A stretch of 38,090 nucleotides of DNA from an uncultured Flavobacteriaceae bacterium (GCA_938084555.1 CALKFR010000072.1:1-38090); one strand, 5' to 3'; numbered from the stretch's first letter, positions 1 to 8,704 are shown. The notes: generated by a model from the sequence alone, not told the origin. A program made the numbers and translations.

Positions 1-1389
1 TTTTTGATTGTAGCCGTGCTGTACTTTCTCTAAAATACCAGAATTAAACTCTGTTGTTTGTAATGTTTTTGAGGTAACTGTCTTATATACTCCATCAAAT
101 AATAAGGCTTCCTTTGCAAATACATCAGCAACAGCATCTAAATTTAACTTTAGCTTTTTAATTTTTTCTTTATTTAAGAATAGTTGAAAGTTAGATATGT
201 TTTCTATGAGATACTGATCTCCAAAATTTTTCTTTGAAATTTCAGATAAATAGGTTTTAAATGTTTCGGATTTAAAGTAGGGTGCTGGAATTTTTAAAGA
301 TTGTAAGTATGAAGGAACTTGAGAAGCTCCATGATCTGCAGTAAGAAATACAGTGTATTTTCCAACACCAACTTCCTGATCTAAAAAAGTAAATAGATCT
401 GCAATATTTTGATCAAGTCTCAAATAGGTGTCTTCAATTTCTATGGCATCTGGTCCATATTGATGGCCTACATAGTCAGTGCTAGAAAAACTTAGTGCTA
501 AAAAATCAATTGCATCATTTTTGCCAAGATTTTCTCCTTTAATCGCAGCCTTAGCAAAGTCTAGGGTTAAATCATTTCCAAAAGGTGTATCTTTAATAAT
601 ATCAAAGTTTCCATTTTTTTTTCTTAACGCAGGAAGATCATGAGGAAATGTTGGAGAGGTTTCACCTATAAAAGTTCCTTCGTAAGGATTATCATCTGCT
701 AAGCTTTGAACATATGATTCTATGGGATATAAAGTATTCCAGGGTTTTGAGAGATATTTATCAGCGTTTTTAGCTGAATTGAAATCAATAACCCATTGAG
801 GAAGTTTTTCCATATAATAAGAACTAGTGATCCAATTATCTTCATCTTTTCCTTCATACCAATAGGCACTCGTAGCTGAATGTCCAGCAGGTATAATAGA
901 AGATCGGTCTTTGATAGCTATTCCTATAGATTTCCCTTTCATATTTTGACCCAAGCGAACTTGATCAGTAATGGTTGTAGTAATGAGTCTTTTTGGTGAT
1001 TTCTTACCAGAATTGGTTTCAGTTCCTAAAGAATGATAGTTAGAATCATCTACACAGTAAATAGATTTTTTTAAATATTTATCATACCAATCATTTCCTA
1101 TAATTCCGTGATCACTGGGGGTTGTTCCTGTATATGCTGATGCATGACCAACAGCAGTATAGGTTCCTAAGTGACTAAAATGGGCATTAGTTAGTGAAAA
1201 TCCTTTATTTTGTATTTTTTTTAACCCGTATTCACTGTACCTATTAGCATATTTTGTTAAATAATCAAATCGCATTTGATCAACAATTATACCAACAACT
1301 AGGGTAGGTTTTTGCTCTTTTATTTTTTCATTTTTGCAACTATAAATGATTGTAATAATAAAAATTAATAGTAAGAGGTTTCTTTTCAT
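1..1389 (-). CDS. PafA-like alkaline phosphatase family lipoprotein (C-terminus cut by window edge)
   Basis: Predicted secreted phosphomonoesterase of the alkaline phosphatase superfamily, closest in motifs to the PafA type of Bacteroidota; it would release phosphate from organic monoesters outside the inner membrane. The 463 visible codons run off the left edge. The start at 1389 gives MKRN plus a hydrophobic stretch ending in a lipobox with Cys18; an in-frame ATG at 1440 would put 17 residues ahead of the signal and lies upstream of a TAnnTTTG box (1423-1416), so I rejected it. Seen residues: Asp37 (DQMRFD), Thr78 as nucleophile, Asn99, Lys160 and Arg162 in KDRSSIIPAGH, and a later ADHG metal motif. 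Numbering is within two of the known PafA Thr79, Asn100, Lys162 and Arg164, which supports the subfamily. Divergent from the MlaE gene. Confidence 0.88.
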   Translation of the reverse strand, partial: MKRNLLLLIFIITIIYSCKNEKIKEQKPTLVVGIIVDQMRFDYLTKYANRYSEYGLKKIQNKGFSLTNAHFSHLGTYTAVGHASAYTGTTPSDHGIIGNDWYDKYLKKSIYCVDDSNYHSLGTETNSGKKSPKRLITTTITDQVRLGQNMKGKSIGIAIKDRSSIIPAGHSATSAYWYEGKDEDNWITSSYYMEKLPQWVIDFNSAKNADKYLSKPWNTLYPIESYVQSLADDNPYEGTFIGETSPTFPHDLPALRKKNGNFDIIKDTPFGNDLTLDFAKAAIKGENLGKNDAIDFLALSFSSTDYVGHQYGPDAIEIEDTYLRLDQNIADLFTFLDQEVGVGKYTVFLTADHGASQVPSYLQSLKIPAPYFKSETFKTYLSEISKKNFGDQYLIENISNFQLFLNKEKIKKLKLNLDAVADVFAKEALLFDGVYKTVTSKTLQTTEFNSGILEKVQHGYNQK

Positions 1390-1500
1390 TAGTAATGATG
1401 TTTTGATATGAGTATCAAAAGTAATTATTTTTAGTTTCATCGTTGTTATTATTCGTAAGGTTAACGATATTTTAATACTTTAGCATAAATAAAAAAAAGA

Positions 1501-2241
1501 ATGGCTTACCTAAAACACATTGGTAAATATTTTATGATGCTGAGTCAGGTTTTTAAAAGACCTCAAAAAGGAAGAGTTTTTAAAGAAGCTCTTTTTAAAG
1601 AATTTGATGAATTAGGTATCAAGTCTATAGGTATAGTTATTTTTATTTCGTTTTTTATTGGGGGTGTTATTGCCCTTCAAACAGCTCTTAATATTGAAAA
1701 TCCACTTATCCCAAAATATTTAGTTGGTTTTGCTACAAAACGATCTGTAATTTTAGAATTTGCGCCAACATTTTGTTCTATTATTTTAGCAGGAAAAGTT
1801 GGTTCGTATATTACCTCCAGTATTGGGAGTATGCGAGTGAGTGAACAGATAGACGCTCTAGAAGTGATGGGGATAAATTCTCTAAATTATTTAGTACTTC
1901 CAAAGGTATTGGCTACGGTATTCTTTTACCCATTTTTAGTGGTATTGGCTATGTTTCTTGGAATATTTGGAGGTTGGGTAGCTGGTTTTACATCATCTAT
2001 GTTTTCAGAAATAGATTATACGCAGGGATTGCAGTTAGATTTTAATCCTTTTTTAGTTCAATATGCTATTATCAAAACATTAATTTTTGCATTTCTAATA
2101 GCAACCGTTCCCTCGTATCATGGGTATTATGTTAAGGGTGGGTCTATAGCAGTTGGAAAAGCAAGTACACAGGCTGTTGTTTGGACTATTATTTTAATTG
2201 TTATATCTAATTATTTTTTAACCCAACTGTTACTTACATAA
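1501..2241 (+). CDS. mlaE: MlaE-family ABC transporter permease
   Basis: Inner-membrane permease of the Mla/MCE-type system that moves phospholipids between inner and outer membranes. The 246 residues match the usual length. Seen: an amphipathic N-terminus, a membrane segment near residues 40-60, the conserved block GKVGSYITSSIGSMRVSEQ (about 99-117) followed by IDALEVMGINS, then three or four hydrophobic segments to the C-terminus. That block is diagnostic for the family. Its stop overlaps the start of the ATPase gene by one base (TAATG), indicating translational coupling and a two-gene unit. The MCE substrate-binding protein (MlaD type) that normally completes the complex is not in the window. 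Symbol given by family, not proven orthology. Confidence 0.9.
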   Translation: MAYLKHIGKYFMMLSQVFKRPQKGRVFKEALFKEFDELGIKSIGIVIFISFFIGGVIALQTALNIENPLIPKYLVGFATKRSVILEFAPTFCSIILAGKVGSYITSSIGSMRVSEQIDALEVMGINSLNYLVLPKVLATVFFYPFLVVLAMFLGIFGGWVAGFTSSMFSEIDYTQGLQLDFNPFLVQYAIIKTLIFAFLIATVPSYHGYYVKGGSIAVGKASTQAVVWTIILIVISNYFLTQLLLT

Positions 2242-3008
2242 TGATAATTGTAGACAAATTATATAAGGGATTTAATGGGATACAGGTTTTGAAAGGAATA
2301 TCAACTACTTTTAAGCCAGGTAAAACAAGTTTAATTATCGGGCAAAGTGGTTCAGGAAAGACTGTATTTTTAAAATCATTGATAGGTTTACATACACCAG
2401 AAAGTGGAACAATTTCTTTTAATGGAGGAATTAATACAGAATTTACTACGGAGCAAAAAAGACAATGGCGTCAGGAAATTGGTATGGTTTTTCAAGGAAG
2501 TGCTTTATTTGATTCGCAAACAGTTCAAGACAATGTAATGTTTCCCTTGAAAATGTTCAAAAAACAATCTGAAGAACAAATGTTAGAACGAGTAAACTTT
2601 GTTTTAAAACGAGTAAATTTAGAAAACTCTAATTTTAAATTTCCTGCTGAACTTTCTGGAGGAATGCAAAAAAGGGTTGCAATTGCCAGAGCTATTGTAA
2701 TGAACCCAAAATACTTATTTTGTGACGAACCCAATTCTGGATTAGATCCTAACACGGCCATACTTATTGATAATTTAATTCAGGAAATCACGGATGAATA
2801 TAAAATAACAACAGTTATAAATACTCATGACATGAATTCCGTAATGCAAATTGGAGATAAAATTGTTTTTTTAAAGGATGGTGTTAAGGCTTGGGAAGGA
2901 ACTAATAAAGAGATCTTTAAAACTGATAATGAAGCTGTTGTGAAATTTGTTTATAGCTCTGAATTATTTAAAAAAGTACGGCTTACCTACTTAAACGAAA
3001 CTAAGTAA
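2241..3008 (+). CDS. mlaF: MlaF-family ABC transporter ATP-binding protein
   Basis: Cytoplasmic ATPase partner of the preceding MlaE-type permease, driving lipid transport. Seen in order: Walker A at residues 34-41 (GQSGSGKT), a Q-loop in MVFQGSALFDS, the ABC signature LSGGMQKR, Walker B ending CDEPNSGLDP, and the H-loop in NTHDM. The Gln-Gly-Ser-Ala-Leu-Phe-Asp stretch after the Q-loop is typical of MlaF. 255 residues is normal. The C-terminal tail ends in a Lys-rich segment. The start ATG overlaps the mlaE stop codon. A tRNA gene with its own promoter follows 59 bases later, so the transcript probably ends in that gap, although I see no clear hairpin there. Confidence 0.91.
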   Translation: MIIVDKLYKGFNGIQVLKGISTTFKPGKTSLIIGQSGSGKTVFLKSLIGLHTPESGTISFNGGINTEFTTEQKRQWRQEIGMVFQGSALFDSQTVQDNVMFPLKMFKKQSEEQMLERVNFVLKRVNLENSNFKFPAELSGGMQKRVAIARAIVMNPKYLFCDEPNSGLDPNTAILIDNLIQEITDEYKITTVINTHDMNSVMQIGDKIVFLKDGVKAWEGTNKEIFKTDNEAVVKFVYSSELFKKVRLTYLNETK

Positions 3009-3016
3009 AAATTTAG

Positions 3017-3047
3017 TTTGAAAATTAATAATTTGCTTCTATATTTG
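3017..3047 (+). promoter_or_regulatory. Bacteroidota-type promoter of the tRNA-Lys gene
   Basis: TTTG at 3017-3020 and TATATTTG at 3040-3047, separated by 19 bases, match the Bacteroidota primary sigma consensus TTTG-N17-23-TAnnTTTG exactly. Predicted start is near 3053, about 15 bases before the mature tRNA. Confidence 0.65.
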
Positions 3048-3067
3048 CACCCGCTAAGGAATAAATA

Positions 3068-3140
3068 GACCTGGTAGCTCAGTTGGTAGAGCATCTCCCT
3101 TTTAAGGAGAGGGTCCTGGGTTCGAGCCCCAGCCCGGTCA
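3068..3140 (+). tRNA. tRNA-Lys (anticodon UUU)
   Basis: A 73-base cloverleaf can be drawn: acceptor 3068-3074 with 3133-3139, D-stem GCTC/GAGC, anticodon stem TCTCC/GGAGA around loop CTTTTAA (anticodon TTT), five-base variable region GGGTC, T-stem CTGGG/CCCAG with loop TTCGAGC, and discriminator A at 3140. The 3' CCA is not encoded. One acceptor pair is a mismatch (T3072 against C3135, positions 5-68). Flanked by its own promoter and a terminator, so it is a single-gene unit. Confidence 0.95.
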
Positions 3141-3147
3141 CAAAAAT

Positions 3148-3179
3148 AAAACTCCAAACATTCGTTTGGAGTTTTTTTT
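3148..3179. terminator. Bidirectional intrinsic terminator between tRNA-Lys and the DUF389 gene
   Basis: The stem AACTCCAAAC (3150-3159) pairs with GTTTGGAGTT (3164-3173) around loop ATTC. A T-run follows on the plus strand, and an A-rich flank gives a T-run on the minus strand. It serves the tRNA and the convergent minus-strand operon. Confidence 0.85.
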
Positions 3180-3184
3180 ATGAC

Positions 3185-4606
3185 TTAGTTTATTTTTTCT
3201 TTAAGTATTAAGTTTTCTAGATTTAACCTTTTTTGTAACCATTTAGACATTTTAATCTTTAGAATATCTTTATTTTGGATGCTATCATGCCAACTGATTG
3301 TGGCAACAGGTATGGTATCTATAGTTTCAAAATTAGTTGAAATAACTTTTGAAAAACTTATGGTTTTTAATCCTTCATAGTTAATTTTCGCTTCTTGACT
3401 AACTTGAGCAAAAGGAATTTTTTCTTTTGTTAGTTTTTCTAAAGCTTTGATCAATTCTTTTATTTTAAGATCTTTTTCTTGAAGACTCTCTTCTTTTGAT
3501 GCGATTAATTTTTGATTTTTCACATATAAGTCTTCAATTGACTTTACTTTGTCAGATAATTTTGAAGTTTCCTCATCTTGGGTGATTAGAAGAATAGTAT
3601 TATCTAATTTATAGTCTTTTAGTTTTGTTTTCCATTCAATTTGTTCTTCTTCTGTTAATTTTTTTCCAATGTTTACTAAGTTAATTTTTTTATCTGTATA
3701 ACTTATTTTTTTATTAATAATTCCAGCTCCTGTAGCTTTTTCTAAATCACTGATATAATTCATGGAGTTTTGTTCAAATGTATTTTCTTTATACAATTGT
3801 ACAAATGTGTAAATACTATAGGAAAATATAATTAAAGCAACTGTAGATGCTAATTGAGCTATTCTTTTTCTACTTGCTGAATCTATATATTTGACAACTG
3901 GAAATTTCAAAAATTTAATAATAACGAAGGTAGCTAGAGCAATAAATATTGAATTGATAATGAATAAAAACATAGCACCTCCAAAAAATGATATATTACC
4001 CACAGCTAATCCATAACCTGCTGTACATAAAGGAGGCATAAGCGCAGTTGCTATGGCTATACCCGCTATAGTATTTGTCATTTCTTTATATCTACTAAGA
4101 GCTACAATTAGCGTCAATCCACCCGCTATAGCTATAAGCACATCTCTTACATCTGGCTTTGTTCTTGCTAATAATTCTGGTGTTTCTTCTTGAAAAATTG
4201 GAATGCTAAAAAATAAGAAAGATGTGATTACACTAATAACTACCATCACTCCAAGATTAGTAAGAGAACTCTTCATTGTGTCTATATCGTTGATTCCAAT
4301 TGACAGACCTACTCCCAAGATTGGACCCATTAATGGAGAAACTAGCATGGCGCCAATTACTACTGCTGAAGAGCTTATATTTAATCCTATAGAGGCTATG
4401 ATTATTGAGAAAACAAGAATCCATGCTGTATGACTTTTAACTTGAATTCCATCTTTAATTTTTTGAATAGTGTACTTTTTATCAGTTCCCTCTCTAATAT
4501 CAAGAAGCTCAAAAAAGAAATCTTTTAAACTAATGGCAAAACTTTTAAATTCTTTTTTTACATTTTCTTGTTTAACTTCTGATTGACTTGATTTATGGTC
4601 TTCCAT
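3185..4606 (-). CDS. DUF389 (TIGR00341-type) membrane protein
   Basis: Integral membrane protein of unknown function. Residues about 55-245 carry the DUF389 core: a hydrophobic segment followed by SSAVVIGAMLVSPLMGPI, then DVLIAIAGGLTLIVALSRYKE and TIAGIAIATALMPPLC, which are conserved family blocks. After a sixth or seventh hydrophobic segment near 250-270 there is a long soluble tail with a Lys/Glu-rich predicted coiled coil (about 340-400) and a compact C-terminal region. 473 residues is normal for the long Bacteroidota version. It is the last gene of a minus-strand run, four bases after the SprT-like gene, and ends at the shared terminator. No catalytic residues are evident, so I assign no reaction. 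Confidence 0.88.
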   Translation of the reverse strand: MEDHKSSQSEVKQENVKKEFKSFAISLKDFFFELLDIREGTDKKYTIQKIKDGIQVKSHTAWILVFSIIIASIGLNISSSAVVIGAMLVSPLMGPILGVGLSIGINDIDTMKSSLTNLGVMVVISVITSFLFFSIPIFQEETPELLARTKPDVRDVLIAIAGGLTLIVALSRYKEMTNTIAGIAIATALMPPLCTAGYGLAVGNISFFGGAMFLFIINSIFIALATFVIIKFLKFPVVKYIDSASRKRIAQLASTVALIIFSYSIYTFVQLYKENTFEQNSMNYISDLEKATGAGIINKKISYTDKKINLVNIGKKLTEEEQIEWKTKLKDYKLDNTILLITQDEETSKLSDKVKSIEDLYVKNQKLIASKEESLQEKDLKIKELIKALEKLTKEKIPFAQVSQEAKINYEGLKTISFSKVISTNFETIDTIPVATISWHDSIQNKDILKIKMSKWLQKRLNLENLILKEKIN

Positions 4607-4610
4607 ATTT

Positions 4611-5198
4611 TTATTTTTTCATTAAAACAACCTCTGCATTTTGATTAAAAAGATAAATACGATTTGTTTTTAATTCAATGCATTCATATCGAGTTTTTCT
4701 TTTATTTCCTTTCAGATACAATTTATCCTTAAAAATAAAGCTGCTATTAATAGGTAATTCAAAGATAAAATTCTTTCCTTCTTCAGCAATATTTTCTTTG
4801 AGAGCTAAGGATAACTTAGAGTCACTATCAGTACTTGCCTTCGGGTTTTTTAAATAATTAGCTAGAGGATTAAGCATATAATTTGGAAAAATAGAGGGTT
4901 GTAAAAAAGGTAACATCAGGTGCTGAAAATTTCGTTTCCATTCTTTTCCGTGAGGCTTAACTCTTCCATTTTCAATAAAAGTTACATGATGAGCTATCTC
5001 GTGAACTAAAGTAAGTAAAAATTGGTAAGGATTTAAGTTATTGTTAATAGTGATTTGAAGTTTTCCATTAGAGAGTTTTCTGAAATCACCATGTTTTGTT
5101 TCACGTTCGTTAACAATTTTTAAATTTATTTTATAACGTTCTAGAAGTTTCTCTAAGGTATTGAAAGCATTTTCTGGTATGTATTTCTTGAAACTAAT
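4611..5198 (-). CDS. SprT-like zinc metalloprotein, probable ATT start
   Basis: SprT-like domain protein, a predicted cytoplasmic metalloprotease-fold protein of uncertain role. The reading frame contains HEIAH (residues 66-70 from the proposed start) and a following KPHGKEW with a possible third zinc ligand, then a C-terminal NKRKTRYEC block, all typical of flavobacterial SprT-like proteins. The first ATG in frame (4916) lies after the active site, so a standard caller would report a 101-residue fragment. Upstream of that the frame stays open to a TAA at 5234-5232, but it holds no ATG, GTG or TTG. The ATT at 5198-5196 gives a protein of 195 residues beginning just before KYIPEN, where I remember family members starting. 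Another ATT lies at 5231. Co-directional with the SDR gene (42-base gap) and the DUF389 gene. Confidence 0.72.
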   Translation of the reverse strand: MSFKKYIPENAFNTLEKLLERYKINLKIVNERETKHGDFRKLSNGKLQITINNNLNPYQFLLTLVHEIAHHVTFIENGRVKPHGKEWKRNFQHLMLPFLQPSIFPNYMLNPLANYLKNPKASTDSDSKLSLALKENIAEEGKNFIFELPINSSFIFKDKLYLKGNKRKTRYECIELKTNRIYLFNQNAEVVLMKK

Positions 5199-5240
5199 AG
5201 CCTGTTTTTTTAGTTGATAAAGGAATAAAATTTAAAAAAG

Positions 5241-5921
5241 TTAAGGTGTTGTGTTAGACACCTGTAATACTTTACCATTATAAAATCTATTTCCTGAAAT
5301 TGCAAAATTATAGATATAGTTTGCCATTTCATTTGCTTGAAGTGAGGCCTGGTAATCCGGAAATGCTTCTGTAAGCATCTCTGTTTGGACAGCACCAAGA
5401 GCAAGAACATTAAATGAAATTTCTTTTTCTTTATATTCTTCAGCAAGTAATTCTGATAAGGTTATTACCGCCCCTTTTGCAGAACTATAGGCTGCTAATC
5501 CTGGAAATTTCAGACTGCCTTGAATTCCTCCCATACTACTTATTGTAACCACATGACTCCCTTGTTTTAAATAGGGTATACAAATTTGAGTTAATCCTGC
5601 AACTCCAAAAACATTTACATCATAGACGCTCACAAAATCATCTTTAGTTAAATTTTCAAAGGGTTTATTAATTAAAAAACCAGCATTATGAATTAAAATA
5701 TCAACATCTTTCCAGTTTTTACTGAGATATTTAGATACTTTTTGTAAATCATCTTGATTGCAAACATCAACGGATAGTGTATTGATATTTTTTAGCTTTA
5801 AATTATTTAATGGTTTTTTATTTCTTGAAAGCGCAAGAACTTGAAAATTGTTTTTTGCAAATAGTTGTGCTAATTCAAAACCAATTCCTCTGCTAGTTCC
5901 AGTAATGATTACTTTTTTCAT
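5241..5921 (-). CDS. Short-chain dehydrogenase/reductase (SDR)
   Basis: Classical SDR oxidoreductase of unknown substrate. Seen: the dinucleotide motif TGTSRGIG at residues 7-14, an acidic residue after the third strand in VDV (51-53), HNAG at 78-81, a catalytic Ser at 128 or 129, and Tyr145 with Lys149 in YSSAK. The tetrad is therefore complete. 226 residues is slightly shorter than the usual 240-260, because the C-terminal substrate loop is brief and no extended tail follows. It lies 29 bases downstream of a beta-helix lipoprotein gene and 42 bases before the SprT-like gene on the same strand; the neighbours do not suggest a substrate. Confidence 0.86.
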   Translation of the reverse strand: MKKVIITGTSRGIGFELAQLFAKNNFQVLALSRNKKPLNNLKLKNINTLSVDVCNQDDLQKVSKYLSKNWKDVDILIHNAGFLINKPFENLTKDDFVSVYDVNVFGVAGLTQICIPYLKQGSHVVTISSMGGIQGSLKFPGLAAYSSAKGAVITLSELLAEEYKEKEISFNVLALGAVQTEMLTEAFPDYQASLQANEMANYIYNFAISGNRFYNGKVLQVSNTTP

Positions 5922-5950
5922 CTTTCTAGTTTTTTTAAATATTTTTTGGT

Positions 5951-7483
5951 TTAAAAATCTATGTGCTGGTATGCTCCAGCATCAGGACTATCTGTTCTAA
6001 TAATTCCAAGGATGTCTGCAGGAACAAGAGTAGCTCCAGATATATTGCCAAAATTAATAGCTTGGCTATCTTGTCCTATTATATAATCATTATTAGAGGG
6101 ATTTCTGAAATGAGTTACTCCATTTAAGAGGATGTTTTCATATAAATTAGGGTTATCAAAATCTATTTCAGTTACTCCTTCAAGTGCATTATTTACATCT
6201 GAAAATTTAACTAATGAATTGGTAAGTTTAAAATTAAATACTCCCCCCTCAGCCTTGTCTGGAAGAAATTCAATATTGTTATTTCCATCTATGATGCAGT
6301 TGGTGAAATTAGCAGTAATTAAGTCTCTAGTCTCAATGATCTCTTGACCACTAGTATTCGTGTAGGTGTAATAATTATTAATTAAAACGGATGGTAATGA
6401 ACGTATTCCGTTGCTCCAATAATTTGCAAAAGTACTGTGAGTAAAATTATATGAACCTCCAATTATGCATGCTAAAGATGCTTCTCCTGAATTTCCAATA
6501 ACAACATTTTCTCCATGAATACTAGTTTCTCTAGCAAGAACACCAAAGTTCGAATGATTAATTATTTCTGAATTCTTCAGAGTTAGTGTTGGAGTAGAGG
6601 CAGAAGAGATAGAGTCAACCAATATACCAATAATTCCGTTTTTAATCTCTGCATGATTAATTACATTCTCTTTACTCCCTGCTCTAAGCCAAATGGTTCC
6701 CCATTGCCCAGGTAAACTACTGAATGAATTTTCTAATCTATCTCCTTCAAAAATCACCTTATCATTAAGAGTTCCATTAACTTTTAAACTGGCATCTGTA
6801 TCAATTATTAACCCTGAATTGTCATGAAAATAAACTTTAGCACCAGGTGGAATTGTTAAAGTATTATTGGATGATACTGCTGCATATCCATATATCACTG
6901 TAGGTTTTGTATTAGTGAAAGTAAGCTCATCATTTGTTAAAAAACGACCTTTAATTGTTGTTGCTTCACCATCTAATGTTAATGAATCTATTTTTAAAGT
7001 AAAAGGGTCTCTTCCTGGAAAAATAAAATTAGCATCTTGAACTAAAGTAACCAATTTTACATCCTGTTGATTCATTCCATTATCAAAGAGAATTCTATCC
7101 GTATATAATGGATTTGAGACTGAAGCTATATCTATAGTGGTTTCAACAAAAATAAATATACTATCCTTTGCTAGAATGTCTATATTCTGGAAACTCTTCC
7201 CAGGAATTCCATCAACATTTAATCTGTAATTTGAAACAGTTCCCCTTTCTAAAGTGATATTGGGTATTGTTATATCATCATTACTTCTATTGTAAACTTT
7301 AAGATTGTAGGTTGCAGATCCAATATTTGTAAAAATTGTATCTAAAAATACAGTGTCTTTAGAAAATTCCAATTCACCAAAGCTGGGAATAGTACTAAAG
7401 TCTTTACGACAGGATGAAACAGATAATATGAACAAACTAAAAGTTATAGTAAATACATAATATATAATATTTCTTTTCGTCAA
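5951..7483 (-). CDS. Flavobacterial lipoprotein with predicted right-handed beta-helix
   Basis: Exported lipoprotein of unknown function, 510 residues. The signal peptide ends in LSVSSC with Cys25 as the lipidated residue. An N-terminal part (about 26-150) contains SKDTVFLDTIFTNIGS and resembles an Ig-like strand domain. From about 170 onward there are short repeated strands rich in Asn, Ile and Gly with phrases such as PPGAKVYFHDNSGLII, VIFEGDR and PGQWGTIWL, a pattern typical of right-handed parallel beta-helix proteins of Bacteroidota. The end carries SPDAGAYQ, common in polysaccharide-type beta-helix proteins. Probably displayed on the outer membrane. No catalytic residues can be named. 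It follows the glutaminyl cyclase gene at 111 bases on the same strand. Confidence 0.78.
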   Translation of the reverse strand: MTKRNIIYYVFTITFSLFILSVSSCRKDFSTIPSFGELEFSKDTVFLDTIFTNIGSATYNLKVYNRSNDDITIPNITLERGTVSNYRLNVDGIPGKSFQNIDILAKDSIFIFVETTIDIASVSNPLYTDRILFDNGMNQQDVKLVTLVQDANFIFPGRDPFTLKIDSLTLDGEATTIKGRFLTNDELTFTNTKPTVIYGYAAVSSNNTLTIPPGAKVYFHDNSGLIIDTDASLKVNGTLNDKVIFEGDRLENSFSSLPGQWGTIWLRAGSKENVINHAEIKNGIIGILVDSISSASTPTLTLKNSEIINHSNFGVLARETSIHGENVVIGNSGEASLACIIGGSYNFTHSTFANYWSNGIRSLPSVLINNYYTYTNTSGQEIIETRDLITANFTNCIIDGNNNIEFLPDKAEGGVFNFKLTNSLVKFSDVNNALEGVTEIDFDNPNLYENILLNGVTHFRNPSNNDYIIGQDSQAINFGNISGATLVPADILGIIRTDSPDAGAYQHIDF

Positions 7484-7594
7484 TTTAGATGATTTTTTGA
7501 AATTTATGTGATGTAATTTTTAATTTAATTAGTATTGAAGGTACTAAATCTTTTTAGATTTGTATAAAAGTATAACTTTAATATGAGTTGATTA

Positions 7595-8638
7595 TTATTT
7601 TTTTATAAGTTCTATTTCGAATAGTTTTTTCCAATTTTTTCCTGTAACAAATAATCGATTATTTTTCTCGTCAAAAGCAATTCCATTTAATACGTCATCT
7701 TCTTTTAAGAGCTTCTGACTTTTTTCCATCTCTTTAACAAGGCCAGATAAATTTATTATGCCTTCTACAATTCCATTATTGGGATTGATAATTGCAATTA
7801 ATGGTTTTTGCCAATAATTTGCATAGATTTTGCCGTTAATAAATTCTAATTCATTTAATCTATTAAGACTTTGTTTGTCTGTATAGGCTTCAATGTATCT
7901 TTTTTCTTGTTGAGTTTTTGGATCAAGGAACCAAATTTTACTTGTTCCATCAGATTTTATTAATTCAGTTTTTGAATGTGTTAAACCCCATCCTTCTCTA
8001 CTTCTATTGTATGAAAATTCATTTTTAAATTTTAATGTTTCAAGATCATAAATAAAACCTTTGTTAGCTTTCCAGGTTAAGAAAAATATTTTATCATTAA
8101 AAATAGTCATTCCTTCACCAAAATATCTTTTGTTAAGGTCTATTTTTTGTAAAACTTTACCAGTTTTTAGCTCCACTTTTCTTAGTGATGATTTTCCATT
8201 TTTCCCCGTTGTCTCATATAAAAATCCATTATAATATTCTAAACCTTGCGTATAGGCACTGCTGTCATGTGGATATACATTAATAATTTTGAAATCATAG
8301 GATGTAAATGGAATGTTAGAAAATATTTCGACAGATTTATTAATTCTTTTACTCTTTTGATCTCCATAGGCTACCATGGCAGAAATAATTAATTTTCCTG
8401 TACCATAGTCTTTAGTGTCTAAAGTAAATGATGAATTGGTAGAAGTAACTTCTTTTCCATTTACAAAAAAACTAACTTCTTTTATTGGATAGTTGTTTTC
8501 TTCAGATAAACTAATTTTTATTTTATCTTCAAGGATGGCTTTGCTTGGAGCTTTTATGGATAGCCTATATTTAGACTCACATGAAGCAAACATAATAATT
8601 GATAGAAATAAAAAAGAAATTTTATAGATGGGTTTCAT
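7595..8638 (-). CDS. Glutaminyl-peptide cyclotransferase (plant/bacterial beta-propeller type), lipoprotein
   Basis: Predicted to convert N-terminal glutamine of peptides to pyroglutamate, releasing ammonia, in the cell envelope. The signal peptide ends FASC with Cys20 as lipid site. Residues 25-105 form a small Ig-like strand domain. From about 115 the beta-propeller cyclase domain begins with HDSSAYTQGLEY and LYETTGKNGKSS, followed by GEGMT, WGLTH, LNELEFINGKIYANYW and LNGIAFD, the conserved blades of the Glu_cyclase_2 family. 347 residues is typical for the lipoprotein form with an extra N-terminal domain. It starts the minus-strand run that continues to the DUF389 gene, divergent from rpmE2. 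Confidence 0.87.
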   Translation of the reverse strand: MKPIYKISFLFLSIIMFASCESKYRLSIKAPSKAILEDKIKISLSEENNYPIKEVSFFVNGKEVTSTNSSFTLDTKDYGTGKLIISAMVAYGDQKSKRINKSVEIFSNIPFTSYDFKIINVYPHDSSAYTQGLEYYNGFLYETTGKNGKSSLRKVELKTGKVLQKIDLNKRYFGEGMTIFNDKIFFLTWKANKGFIYDLETLKFKNEFSYNRSREGWGLTHSKTELIKSDGTSKIWFLDPKTQQEKRYIEAYTDKQSLNRLNELEFINGKIYANYWQKPLIAIINPNNGIVEGIINLSGLVKEMEKSQKLLKEDDVLNGIAFDEKNNRLFVTGKNWKKLFEIELIKK

Positions 8639-8674
8639 ATAAGTTATTTTTATACAAATAAAACAATTTATTTG

Positions 8675-8704
8675 TTTGTAAATTGAAAAATATGGTTAAA
8701 TTTG
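8675..8704 (+). promoter_or_regulatory. Promoter of rpmE2
   Basis: TTTG at 8675-8678 and TAAATTTG at 8697-8704, spaced 18 bases, fit the Bacteroidota consensus. The predicted start near 8711 leaves an untranslated leader of about 100 bases before the ATG at 8810. Confidence 0.55.

Noticed and set aside
2525-2761. Minus-strand reading frame of 78 codons inside mlaF
   Set aside because: Antisense to the Walker B and signature region of a clear gene; no family features.
4611-4916. 101-codon frame as a complete gene
   Set aside because: It is the C-terminal half of the SprT-like protein; HEIAH lies upstream in the same frame.
5210-5446. 78-codon minus-strand frame
   Set aside because: Overlaps the end of the SDR gene in another frame and shows no protein-like features.
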